This document shows, piece by piece, positions 1 through 8,562 of a stretch of 64,000 bases of DNA (its first letter is position 1; each line of letters opens with the position of its first letter). This stretch comes from Georgenia sp. TF02-10 (GTDB taxonomy: Bacteria > Actinomycetota > Actinomycetes > Actinomycetales > Actinomycetaceae): the NCBI RefSeq assembly GCF_022759505.1, contig NZ_CP094289.1, positions 1,178,001 through 1,242,000 on the forward strand, in the 5' to 3' direction. The translations under genes were made by a program, and so were the position numbers. The notes beneath the pieces were generated by a model, which was not told where the DNA came from, did not search any database, and saw only the letters and a list, made by a program, of their open reading frames with translations.

Positions 1-1563
1 CCCAACGGCACCACCGTCGCCGGCGTCGGCATCGGTGGCCTGCCCCGCGCCGAGGCCACCGAGCGGCTGGAGACCGAGCTCGGGCCGCTGGCCAGCGAGC
101 CCATCCCGGTCGCCGTCGGCGAGCGGGCCGCCACCATCGACCCCGCCACCGCCGGCCTGGGCTTCGACGCGGCGGCCACGGTGCACGACCTCACCGGCTT
201 CACGCTCGACCCCCGCGTCCTGTGGGGCCGGCTGACCGACCTCGGCGATGTCGAGCCGGTCACCACCGTCGACGAGGCGGCGCTGGAGCAGGCCGTCGCG
301 GCCGCCGCCACCGAGCTCGACGTCGCCCCGGTCGAGGGCTTCATCACCTTCGCCGGCGCCGCCCCGGAGGTCACCGAGCCGGTCCCGGGCAGCGCGGTCG
401 CCGTCGACGACGCCGCCACCGTGGTCCGCCGGGAGTGGCTGACCGCCGCCCGGCCGCTGCAGCTGCCCGCCGAGGAGGTCCCGCCGACGATCGGGCCGGA
501 CGCGGTGCAGACGGCGCTGACCACCCTGGCCGAGCCGCTGGTCTCCGGGCCGGTGGCGGTCGACGTCGGCGGCACGCTCGCCGAGCTCAGCCCCGAGCAG
601 CTCGCCGCCAACGCCGCGTTCGTCCCCGAGGGCGGGGCGCTGCACCTCCAGCTCGACGGCGAGGGCCTCGCCGCCGCCGTCAGCGAGGGCAACCCCGGCA
701 TCGTCGTCGCTGGGGAGGACGCCAAGATCGTCCTTCAGGGCGGGGCGCCGACCATCGTGCCCTCCACCACCGGCAAGGGGCTCGCGCCGGACGCCGTCGC
801 CGAGGCCGTGCTGAAGGCCGGCACCTCCACCGACCGCACCGCCGAGGTGCCGCTGGTGGAGTCCGAGCCGGACTTCACCACCGCCGAGGCCGAGGCGCTG
901 GGGGTCAAGGAGGTCATCGGCGAGTTCAGCACCCCGATGCCGTACGACCCGGTCCGCACCTCCAACCTCAAGCTCGGGACGCAGCGGGTGAGCAACGTCC
1001 TCGTCCTGCCCGGCAAGGAGTTCTCCCTGCTCGACGCCATCGCGCCGATCACCGCGGCCAACGGGTACGTCTCCTCCGGCGTCGTGGAGGAGGGCTTCGC
1101 GACCACCGCGCTGGGCGGGGGGCTGTCCCAGCTCTCCACCACGCTGTACAACGCGGCCTTCTTCGCCGGGATGGACGACGTCGCCCACACCCCGCACTCG
1201 CGGTGGTTCTCCCGCTACCCGCAGGGCCGGGAGGCCACCGTCTGGGAGCCGGCGAAGGACATGGTGTGGCGCAACAACACCGACTTCGGGGTGCTGGTCG
1301 AGGCGTGGGTCAGCGCCGACCAGGTGCACGCGCGGCTGTGGGGCACCGACGTGTGGGACGTGCAGACGTCGACCTCGGACCGGTACAACATCGTCCCGCC
1401 GAAGACGGTCACCAACCCGTCGCCTGAGTGCAAGCCCGAGTCGGCGGGAGAGCCGGGCTTCACCGTCACGGTGACCCGGCAGCGCTCCCGCGACGGCGTG
1501 GCGGTGGACCCGGAGAAGTGGACCTGGACCTACAGCCCGTGGAACAAGGTCGTCTGCCAGTAG
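1..1563 (+). CDS. VanW family protein, 5'-truncated by the window edge
   Basis: The reading frame is open from the first base, so the start lies outside the window; 520 residues are visible. The first ~300 residues look like repeated peptidoglycan-binding-type modules (PG_binding_4-like) as in YoaR/VanW proteins. The VanW domain follows: SNVLVLPGKEFSLLDAI, then a conserved GGGLSQLSTTLYNAAFFAG stretch and HSRWFSRYPQGREATVWEP. Family members are usually membrane-anchored or exported cell-wall proteins of unknown biochemistry; VanW occurs in some vancomycin-resistance clusters, but a chromosomal copy like this is not evidence of resistance. The signal or anchor would be upstream. The last codons and the stop are included in a 28-nt tandem repeat. 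Confidence 0.85.
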   Translation, partial: PNGTTVAGVGIGGLPRAEATERLETELGPLASEPIPVAVGERAATIDPATAGLGFDAAATVHDLTGFTLDPRVLWGRLTDLGDVEPVTTVDEAALEQAVAAAATELDVAPVEGFITFAGAAPEVTEPVPGSAVAVDDAATVVRREWLTAARPLQLPAEEVPPTIGPDAVQTALTTLAEPLVSGPVAVDVGGTLAELSPEQLAANAAFVPEGGALHLQLDGEGLAAAVSEGNPGIVVAGEDAKIVLQGGAPTIVPSTTGKGLAPDAVAEAVLKAGTSTDRTAEVPLVESEPDFTTAEAEALGVKEVIGEFSTPMPYDPVRTSNLKLGTQRVSNVLVLPGKEFSLLDAIAPITAANGYVSSGVVEEGFATTALGGGLSQLSTTLYNAAFFAGMDDVAHTPHSRWFSRYPQGREATVWEPAKDMVWRNNTDFGVLVEAWVSADQVHARLWGTDVWDVQTSTSDRYNIVPPKTVTNPSPECKPESAGEPGFTVTVTRQRSRDGVAVDPEKWTWTYSPWNKVVCQ

Positions 1564-1634
1564 CGGGTGGAACGAGGTCGTCTGCCAGTAGCGGGGGGAA
1601 CGTGGTCGGCTGCCAGTAGCGGATAGAACGAGGA
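1539..1634. repeat. 28-nt tandem repeat spanning the vanW-like stop codon
   Basis: Three consecutive 28-nt units are visible (1539-1566, 1567-1594, 1595-1622) plus a fragment at 1623-1634. The core shared by the units is GTCTGCCAGTAGCGG with a few substitutions. The first unit is the real end of the gene, so the stop codon and last eight codons have been copied downstream. There are no spacers, so this is not a CRISPR array. Confidence 0.85.
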
Positions 1635-1671
1635 TGCGCTGGCTGCAGCGGGACCGGTCGGCTGCTGCCGC

Positions 1672-1784
1672 GTGTCGAGAAGTAACACAATCGCCGCCGG
1701 CGGGACCGGCGGCGCCTGACCTTTCCGCGAGATCCCGGTCGGGCTGCCCGCCCGCCGACCGAGATTGTGTTACTTCCTGCGCAC
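1672..1784. repeat. 112-bp inverted-repeat element, copy 1
   Basis: The left arm reads AGAAGTAACACAATC (1678-1692). The right arm, GATTGTGTTACTTCCTGC (1763-1780), is its reverse complement apart from minor changes. Exactly 70 nt separate the inner ends of the arms. Thirty bases inside the left arm is TTTCCGCGAGATCCC (1722-1736). A second copy at 10849-10960 keeps the arms, the 70-nt spacing and the internal motif at the same offset. The right arm overlaps the 3' end of the small minus-strand gene at 1770-2126. Class unknown: MITE-like, REP-like or regulatory RNA are all possible. Confidence 0.8.
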
Positions 1785-2126
1785 TCCGCCCGTCCGCCGG
1801 CGCGGCGGCGGCGGCACCCGCTTGCCGATGACCATCGCCGCGCCGGGGACCGGCACGTCGCCCCGGCGGGTGCGCACCACGACCCCGTCCGGCGTCACCG
1901 CGAGGAGGTCGCCGAGGGCGTCGTGCACGCCGTCCGCCGCCCGGTAGCGCACCACCACCCGCTCCCCGACCTGCCACCGGAGCCAGGGCGGCGCCGGCTG
2001 GCCGCCGGTCGCCGCCGCGGCCTGACCCGGCACGCCCCCACGCGCCGCGGCCTGACCCGGCGCGCCCGCACCCGCCTCGCCCGCCGGCCCCGCCCCGGGC
2101 GCCGCGGCGCCGTCGTCAGTGCTCAT
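1770..2126 (-). CDS. small protein with Rv0428c-like SH3 domain
   Basis: 118 residues from the ATG at 2126; a GTG at 2135 is a possible earlier start. The N-terminal ~50 residues are Ala/Gly/Pro-rich and low complexity, including a near-duplicate of a GAPGQAAA-type block. The C-terminal half (about residues 50-110; VGERVVVRYRAADG, DALGDLLAVTPDGVVVRTRRG) resembles the SH3-like N-terminal domain of the mycobacterial acetyltransferase Rv0428c, but no acetyltransferase domain follows. Function is therefore unknown. The TAA stop lies inside the right arm of the adjacent inverted-repeat element, so that insertion may have supplied the stop. It diverges from the ferredoxin gene. Confidence 0.65.
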   Translation of the reverse strand: MSTDDGAAAPGAGPAGEAGAGAPGQAAARGGVPGQAAAATGGQPAPPWLRWQVGERVVVRYRAADGVHDALGDLLAVTPDGVVVRTRRGDVPVPGAAMVIGKRVPPPPRRRTGGVRRK

Positions 2127-2245
2127 GCCGCCCACCCTGCCACCGCCGGCGTCGCCGGTCGTGCCCCCCGACGCGGGTGGGAGATACTGGGCCGGAGTGG
2201 CCGCCGCTGCCGCGTGCCGCCGCCCGTGGAGGAGAGGAAGGACCC

Positions 2246-2563
2246 GTGACCTACGTCATCGCCCAGCCGTGCGTGGACATCAAGGACAGGGCGTGCGTCG
2301 ACGAGTGCCCGGTCGACTGCATCTACGAGGGCAAGCGCTCGCTGTACATCCACCCGGACGAGTGCGTGGACTGCGGGGCGTGCGAGCCGGTGTGCCCGGT
2401 CGAGGCCATCTACTACGAGGACGACGTGCCGGCCGAGTGGTCGGACTACTACCGCGCGAACGTGGAGTTCTTCAACGACCTCGGCTCCCCGGGCGGCGCG
2501 GCCAAGATGGGCGTCATCGACAAGGACGACCCCATGATCGCGGCCCTGCCCCCGCAGGCCTGA
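2246..2563 (+). CDS. fdxA: 7Fe ferredoxin
   Basis: 105-residue electron carrier. The cysteine pattern matches Azotobacter-type 7Fe ferredoxins: Cys9, Cys17 and Cys50 fit a [3Fe-4S] cluster; Cys21, Cys40, Cys43 and Cys46 fit a [4Fe-4S] cluster; Cys25 is the extra cysteine typical of the family. The start is the GTG at 2246, preceded by the strong Shine-Dalgarno GGAGAGGAAGG, which decides against earlier in-frame starts. dapC starts one base after the stop (2565). The ferredoxin-dapC order is common in Actinobacteria and suggests co-transcription. Confidence 0.95.
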   Translation: MTYVIAQPCVDIKDRACVDECPVDCIYEGKRSLYIHPDECVDCGACEPVCPVEAIYYEDDVPAEWSDYYRANVEFFNDLGSPGGAAKMGVIDKDDPMIAALPPQA

Positions 2564-2564
2564 G

Positions 2565-3707
2565 GTGCCGCGGCCCGGCAGTGCGCTGCCCGACTTCCCC
2601 TGGGACTCCCTGGCCGGCGCCAAGACCCGCGCGGCCGCCCACCCCGACGGGATCGTCGACCTCTCGGTCGGCACGCCCGTGGACCCCACCCCCGCCGTCG
2701 CCCAGGACGCCCTGCGCGCCGCCGCTAACGCCCCCGGCTACCCCCAGACGGTGGGCACGCTCGCGCTCCGCGAGGCCATCACCGGCTGGTTCGCCCGGCG
2801 CCGGCGCGTGCCCGGCCTCGGCGTCGACGCGGTGCTGCCGACCATCGGCTCCAAGGAGCTCGTCGCGCTCCTGCCGACGCTGCTCGGGCTGGGTCCGGGG
2901 GACCTCGTGCTGCACCCGGCGACGGCGTACCCCACCTACGACGTCGGCGCCCGGCTCGCCGGCGCCACCCCCGTCCCCGTCGGCCCCGACCCCGCCGAGT
3001 GGCCGGACGACGTCGTGGGGCTGGTCTGGCTGAACTCCCCGGGCAACCCGGACGGGCACGTGCTCTCCGCCGCCCAGCTGGCCGCGGTGGTGTCCTGGGC
3101 GCGGGACCGCGGCGCCGTCGTCGCCGCCGACGAGTGCTACGCCGAGCTGCCCTGGGCCGAGCCTTGGACCGGCACCGCGGTGCCCTCGCTGCTGGACCCC
3201 GCGGTGTGCGGCGGCTCCCACGAGCGGCTGCTCGTGCTGTACTCCCTGTCCAAGCAGTCCAACCTCGCCGGGTACCGGGCGGCGTTCGCGGCGGGGGACC
3301 GGGCGCTCGTCGGGTCGCTCACCGAGGTGCGCCGGCACGCCGGGATGATGGTGCCCGCCCCGGTCCAGGCGGCGATGGTCGCGGCGCTGGGCGACGACGC
3401 GCACGTCACCGCCCAGCGGGAGCGCTACCGCTCCCGCCGCGCGCTGCTGCTCGACGCCGTCCACGCCGCCGGGCTGCGGCTGGACCCGGAGTCCGTCGCC
3501 GGGCTGTACCTGTGGGTGCGCGCCGCCGACGGCGCCGCCACCTCCTGGCAGCTCGTGGACGCCCTGGCCCACCGCGGCATCCTCGTCGCGCCCGGCACCT
3601 TCTACGGGGCCCAGGGGGAGGGGTACGTCCGGGTGGCGCTGACCGCCACCGACGAGCGCGTCGCAGCCGCCGCCGGCCGGCTGCGGGACGGCGGCCCGCT
3701 GGTGTAG
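2565..3707 (+). CDS. dapC: succinyldiaminopimelate transaminase
   Basis: 380-residue class I/II PLP-dependent aminotransferase. It converts N-succinyl-2-amino-6-ketopimelate to N-succinyl-LL-diaminopimelate using glutamate, in the lysine/diaminopimelate pathway. The N-terminus (DFPWDSLAGAKTRAAAHPDG) is typical of actinobacterial DapC. The PLP lysine is Lys230 in LYSLSKQSNLAGYR, and NSPGNPDG matches the family's N-P-x-G cofactor region. The GTG start lies one base after the ferredoxin stop. dapD, the preceding pathway step, is about 3 kb away on the other strand. The last codons are copied twice downstream as degenerate repeats. Confidence 0.93.
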   Translation: MPRPGSALPDFPWDSLAGAKTRAAAHPDGIVDLSVGTPVDPTPAVAQDALRAAANAPGYPQTVGTLALREAITGWFARRRRVPGLGVDAVLPTIGSKELVALLPTLLGLGPGDLVLHPATAYPTYDVGARLAGATPVPVGPDPAEWPDDVVGLVWLNSPGNPDGHVLSAAQLAAVVSWARDRGAVVAADECYAELPWAEPWTGTAVPSLLDPAVCGGSHERLLVLYSLSKQSNLAGYRAAFAAGDRALVGSLTEVRRHAGMMVPAPVQAAMVAALGDDAHVTAQRERYRSRRALLLDAVHAAGLRLDPESVAGLYLWVRAADGAATSWQLVDALAHRGILVAPGTFYGAQGEGYVRVALTATDERVAAAAGRLRDGGPLV

Positions 3708-3836
3708 TCGGCGGCTGCACGACGGCGGCCCGCTGGTGCAGCCGGCCGGGCGCCGTCGGGAGGCACCGGCCGCTGGCGTAGCGGGCGCCTGCGCGACGGT
3801 GGGCCGCTGGTGCAGCCGGCCGGGCGCCGTCGGGAC
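3681..3836. repeat. degenerate tandem copies of the dapC 3' end
   Basis: The dapC tail CTGCGGGACGGCGGCCCGC (3681) recurs at 3715 and 3789. The two later copies share about 47 nt with few changes and are offset by 74 nt. Both change the dapC stop TAG to CAG, so they are not coding extensions. The rest of this 272-bp spacer shows no clear gene. Confidence 0.75.
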
Positions 3837-3979
3837 AACTGCCAGCCGCCGCAGCCCGATCCCTCTCCGACGCCCGCGATGGCATATCTTGGGGAGGCCG
3901 ATCACCGCCCGGGGCGACGCCGTCCCGGGCGGTCACGATGAGCGCTCATGGCGAGCGCCGACGGAGAGAGGAACCACAG

Positions 3980-5269
<1,290 letters not shown>

Positions 5270-5278
<9 letters not shown>

Positions 5279-5297
5279 GCCGCCAGCGCTGAGCCGC
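5270..5297. repeat. exact 14-nt tandem duplication over the gltA stop
   Basis: CAGCGCTGAGCCGC occurs twice back to back (5270-5283 and 5284-5297). The first copy contains the gltA TGA. The second abuts the stop codon of the convergent gene at 5299. Confidence 0.9.
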
Positions 5298-5298
5298 C

Positions 5299-6597
5299 TC
5301 AGCCGATGACGACGGCGCCCGGCCCGGCGGTGGCCGCGGCCGTCGCCACCGCCTCGGGCGCCCGGTCCAGCGGCACCCAGCCGGCGTCGTCGCCGTCGGC
5401 GCGGAGCCAGGCCCGGCCGTCGACGGCGACGACGCTCGCGCCGGTCTCGCTCGCCGTCGCCACCGCCCAGTGCGCCACCGCCCACCCCAGGCGCCCGGCG
5501 TCGGTGCCGCCGGGCAGCGACGTGGCGTCCACGGTGAGCAGGCCGCCCGGGGCGACGGCGGTCGTGACGTCGACGAAGTCTCGCGCGAGCCGGTCCTGTA
5601 CCACCTGCAGCCGCTGGGTCGGAGTGGATGCCTCGGCGTCGGCGTCGGCGGGGCCGTTCGCGGCCGCGGCCGCGGCTCCGTCGGCGGGTGCGCCGTCCTC
5701 GCCGGCCGTGCCCCCGCCCGTGGCCGTGCCGGCGCCCGCGGCCGTACCCGTGCCGGCCGCACCGCCGGCCGCTCCCGCGGCGGGCGACTGATCGTCGACC
5801 GGGTCGAGGTGGCAGGCCAGGGCGGCCGGGGAGTGGCCGGTCAGCGCCGAGGCGAAGGCCCGCGCCGGGCCCTCGTGCTGGGCGTAGGCGTCAGGGAAGG
5901 CCGAGCGCTGCACGCGCTGGGCGGCGTCGGTGATCTCCTGCCCCTGCCACCCCTCGACGGTTACGAGGACGTCGTAGAAGGCGTTGGTGGAGTACACCGG
6001 GTCCATGATCTGCTCCACCGTCCCCCAGCCCTGGGAGGGGCGCTGCTGGAACAGGCCGACCGAGTCCCGGTCGCCGTAGTCGATGTTGCGCAGCCGTGAC
6101 TCCTGCATGGCGGTGGCGACGGCGATGCTCACCGCCCGCGCGGGCAGCTCGCGGTGCGTCGCGACGGCGGCGAACAGGGCGGCGTTGGCCGCCTGGTCGG
6201 CGTCCAGCTCGGCGGCCGTGCCGTCCTCGAGGGTGACGGTGCAGGTGCCCGCCGCGGCCGGCCGGACGAAGAGGTGCAGCGCGAGCAGCACGGCGCCGAC
6301 CGCCAGGGCCAGCAGGACCACGAGCAGCGCGACGACGGTGGCACAGCCACGTCCGGCCGAGCGGCCCCGGCGCCGGGCCGGCGCGACGCGGCCGGCAGCT
6401 CCGCGAGCGGCAGCGCCGCGGGCGGCAGCCCTTCGGGGTTGACCGCTCGCAGCCGCGCCGCCAACCCTCCCGCTACCAGTCCCGCCGGCCGCCATCCGGC
6501 CCGTAGCCCGGCCGCCCGCAGCCCGGCCGGCCGCCGTCCGGCCAGCAGCCTGGCCGCCTCGCCCAGCCGGTCCCCGGCGCGCCGCTCCGCTGCTCAT
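5299..6597 (-). CDS. membrane-anchored transglycosylase-like protein
   Basis: 432 residues. The basic N-terminal ~85 residues are rich in Ala, Gly and Arg and low in complexity. One transmembrane helix follows at about residues 86-112 (ATVVALLVVLLALAVGAVLL). The outer domain has a lysozyme-fold look: VATAMQESRLRNIDYGDRDS then VGLFQQRPSQGWG, where the Glu of QES would be the expected catalytic acid. Similar actinobacterial proteins are often mislabelled as metal transporters. A Gly/Ala/Thr linker separates a second small domain of about 120 residues at the C-terminus whose role I cannot name. It probably acts on peptidoglycan outside the cell. It lies 17 bp downstream of dapD on the same strand. 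Confidence 0.7.
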   Translation of the reverse strand: MSSGAARRGPAGRGGQAAGRTAAGRAAGGRATGRMAAGGTGSGRVGGAAASGQPRRAAARGAAARGAAGRVAPARRRGRSAGRGCATVVALLVVLLALAVGAVLLALHLFVRPAAAGTCTVTLEDGTAAELDADQAANAALFAAVATHRELPARAVSIAVATAMQESRLRNIDYGDRDSVGLFQQRPSQGWGTVEQIMDPVYSTNAFYDVLVTVEGWQGQEITDAAQRVQRSAFPDAYAQHEGPARAFASALTGHSPAALACHLDPVDDQSPAAGAAGGAAGTGTAAGAGTATGGGTAGEDGAPADGAAAAAANGPADADAEASTPTQRLQVVQDRLARDFVDVTTAVAPGGLLTVDATSLPGGTDAGRLGWAVAHWAVATASETGASVVAVDGRAWLRADGDDAGWVPLDRAPEAVATAAATAGPGAVVIG

Positions 6598-6614
6598 CGA
6601 GCGCCGGCCGTGGG

Positions 6615-7580
6615 TCAGGCGTGCAGCGCGGCGTTGAGCTCGATCCCGGCGCCGGCCCGGGGGATCGCCTCGACGGCGCCGGAGACGGAGTTGCGCCGGA
6701 AGAGCAGGTTGTCCCGGCCGGAGAGCTCGCGGGCGGCCACCACCGGCGGCTCGGTGAGCTGGCCGCCGTCGGGCCGGGTGCCGCCGCCGGCCAGCAGGGA
6801 GACCTTGGTGCCGGCGGTGAGGTAGAGCCCGGCCTCGACCACGCAGTCCGCGCCCAGCGAGATCCCCAGGCCGGCGTTGGCGCCGAGCAGCGAGCGCGGC
6901 CCGATGGAGATGACCTGCTGCCCGCCGCCCGACAGGGTGCCCATGACCGACGCCCCGCCGCCGACGTCGGCGCCGTCGTGCACCACGACCCCCTGCGAGA
7001 TGCGGCCCTCGACCATGGACCGGCCCAGGGTGCCGGCGTTGAAGTTGACGAACCCCTCGTGCATCACGGTGGTGCCGGGGGCCAGGTGGGCGCCGAGCCG
7101 GACCCGGTCGGCGTCGGCGATGCGCACGCCCGTCGGCAGCACGTAGTCCACCATCCGGGGGAACTTGTCCACGCCGTAGACGGTGACGGTGCCGTGCGCG
7201 GCCCGCAGCCGGGCCCGGGTGGCCTCGAAGCCGGCGGTGGCGGACGGGCCCCGGTTGGTCCAGACGACGTTTGCGAGCCGGGCGAAGATGCCGTCGAGGT
7301 TGACGGTGTTCGGCCGGACGAGGGTGTGGGAGAGCAGGTGCAGGCGCAGGTAGGCGTCCACGGCCGAGGCGGGGGCGTCGTCGAGGTCGACCTGGGCGTT
7401 CACGACGGCGGTGCGCACCCCGCGGGCCGGGTCGGCGGCCTCCAGCGCGGTGAGCTCTTCGGGGACGGCGGCGTCGGCCGGCGGCTCGCCGAGGGCGGGG
7501 CTGGGGTACCAGACGTCCAGGGTCTCGCCGGCGTCGGTGATGGTGGCGAGGCCGAAGCCCCAGGCGGTGCGGTCGGTCAT
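6615..7580 (-). CDS. dapD: tetrahydrodipicolinate N-succinyltransferase
   Basis: 321 residues. Transfers succinyl from succinyl-CoA to tetrahydrodipicolinate in lysine/diaminopimelate synthesis, the step before DapC. The N-terminal domain ([20 protein letters not shown]) and the left-handed beta-helix hexapeptide repeats (about residues 175-285, including [14 protein letters not shown] and [19 protein letters not shown]) match the actinobacterial DapD group. The start ATG at 7580 is preceded by TAGGCT six bases upstream and lacks a clear Shine-Dalgarno, suggesting a leaderless or short-leader transcript. Confidence 0.95.
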   Translation of the reverse strand: MTDRTAWGFGLATITDAGETLDVWYPSPALGEPPADAAVPEELTALEAADPARGVRTAVVNAQVDLDDAPASAVDAYLRLHLLSHTLVRPNTVNLDGIFARLANVVWTNRGPSATAGFEATRARLRAAHGTVTVYGVDKFPRMVDYVLPTGVRIADADRVRLGAHLAPGTTVMHEGFVNFNAGTLGRSMVEGRISQGVVVHDGADVGGGASVMGTLSGGGQQVISIGPRSLLGANAGLGISLGADCVVEAGLYLTAGTKVSLLAGGGTRPDGGQLTEPPVVAARELSGRDNLLFRRNSVSGAVEAIPRAGAGIELNAALHA

Positions 7581-7633
7581 GCGGTCAGCCTACGGCCGCC
7601 GGGCCGGGGTCTCGCCGCCGTCCCGCGACCGGG

Positions 7634-8515
7634 TCAGTTCCGGACGAGCCGGGGCGGCACCGGGTGGGCGCCGACGGCGCGGACCCGGCCCTGAAGCTCG
7701 CGGTCGGCGGTGGCGACGGCGACCACGGTGCCGTCCTGCGCCGCGGCCCGGGCGGCCCGGACGATGGCGTCGTCCCCGGCGCCGTCGGCGGCCCGCACCT
7801 GCACCCCGCCGGCCGGCTGGACCGTACGGGCGGCGCCCTCGGTGACCAGGACGATCTCGGGGTACCAGCGCCGGCCCGGCAGGCCCAGGTCCTCGGCCGC
7901 CAGCCCCGCGGTGGCCAGGCCCGCGAGGTGGTCCCGGAGCCGGGCCGTCGCCCCGGCCCGGTCCTTCCACCAGCCGTCCGGCCGGGACCCGACCACGTTG
8001 GCGGCGTCGACGACGAGGACCAGGCGGCGGAGCATCTGCCGCAGCTCGGGCAGGGCGTCGGCGAAGGCGGGCAGGAGCTGGTAGGAGCCAAGGTCGCGCA
8101 GCGGAACCCAGCGCACCTGCAGGCTCTCCCGGTCCGTCACCCGCGGCTCCCAGGGCGCGACCGCCTCGGCGAGCACCGTGGTGTAGGACCAGTCCGGGTG
8201 GACCAGCGCCCGGTCGGCCCGCACCCGGATCGTCTCCGGCTCGACGCCGGCCTCCTCCATCGCCTCGCGGACCGCGCCGTCCGTCGGCCGTTCGCCCAGG
8301 TGCAGCGCCCCGCCCGGCAGTCCCCAGGTGCCGCCGTGGTGGGACCACAGGGCGCGGTGCTGCAGCACCAGCTCCACGCCGTCGTCACCCCGCCGCCGCA
8401 GCAGCAGCCCGGCCGCGCCGACCAGGCCCCAGTGCTGCTCCCCGCACGCGCAGGCCACCCAGCCGTCGCCGGGCTCGCGCTGCGGTCGGGCGTCGGGCGG
8501 GCGGTCGGCGGTCAC
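7634..8515 (-). CDS. Nudix hydrolase fused to a NYN/PIN-like domain
   Basis: 293 residues from the GTG at 8515. Residues ~20-150 are a Nudix domain with an intact Nudix box (GGALHLGERPTDGAVREAME then EAGV), so it likely cleaves nucleoside-diphosphate-linked substrates. The C-terminal ~125 residues (LVVDAANVVGSRPDGWWKDR, GAGDDAIV, ATADREL) have the spaced acidic residues of NYN/PIN-like metal-dependent nuclease folds. In some actinobacteria the second part is a separate small gene. Substrate unknown. It sits 47 bp downstream of the acyl-CoA carboxylase alpha gene on the same strand. A much longer open frame running upstream to about 10.07 kb is a shadow of that gene and was not used. Confidence 0.8.
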   Translation of the reverse strand: MTADRPPDARPQREPGDGWVACACGEQHWGLVGAAGLLLRRRGDDGVELVLQHRALWSHHGGTWGLPGGALHLGERPTDGAVREAMEEAGVEPETIRVRADRALVHPDWSYTTVLAEAVAPWEPRVTDRESLQVRWVPLRDLGSYQLLPAFADALPELRQMLRRLVLVVDAANVVGSRPDGWWKDRAGATARLRDHLAGLATAGLAAEDLGLPGRRWYPEIVLVTEGAARTVQPAGGVQVRAADGAGDDAIVRAARAAAQDGTVVAVATADRELQGRVRAVGAHPVPPRLVRN

Positions 8516-8562
8516 CGCGCCAGCCTGGCACACCGGGTCGGCCGCGCGGGCCGTCGTCGGCG

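Noticed and set aside
1-1563. Vancomycin resistance determinant
   Set aside because: VanW-domain proteins are common in glycopeptide-sensitive bacteria. No vanHAX-type genes are in the window.
1539-1634. CRISPR-like array
   Set aside because: The 28-nt units are contiguous without spacers and begin inside a coding sequence. No cas genes are nearby.
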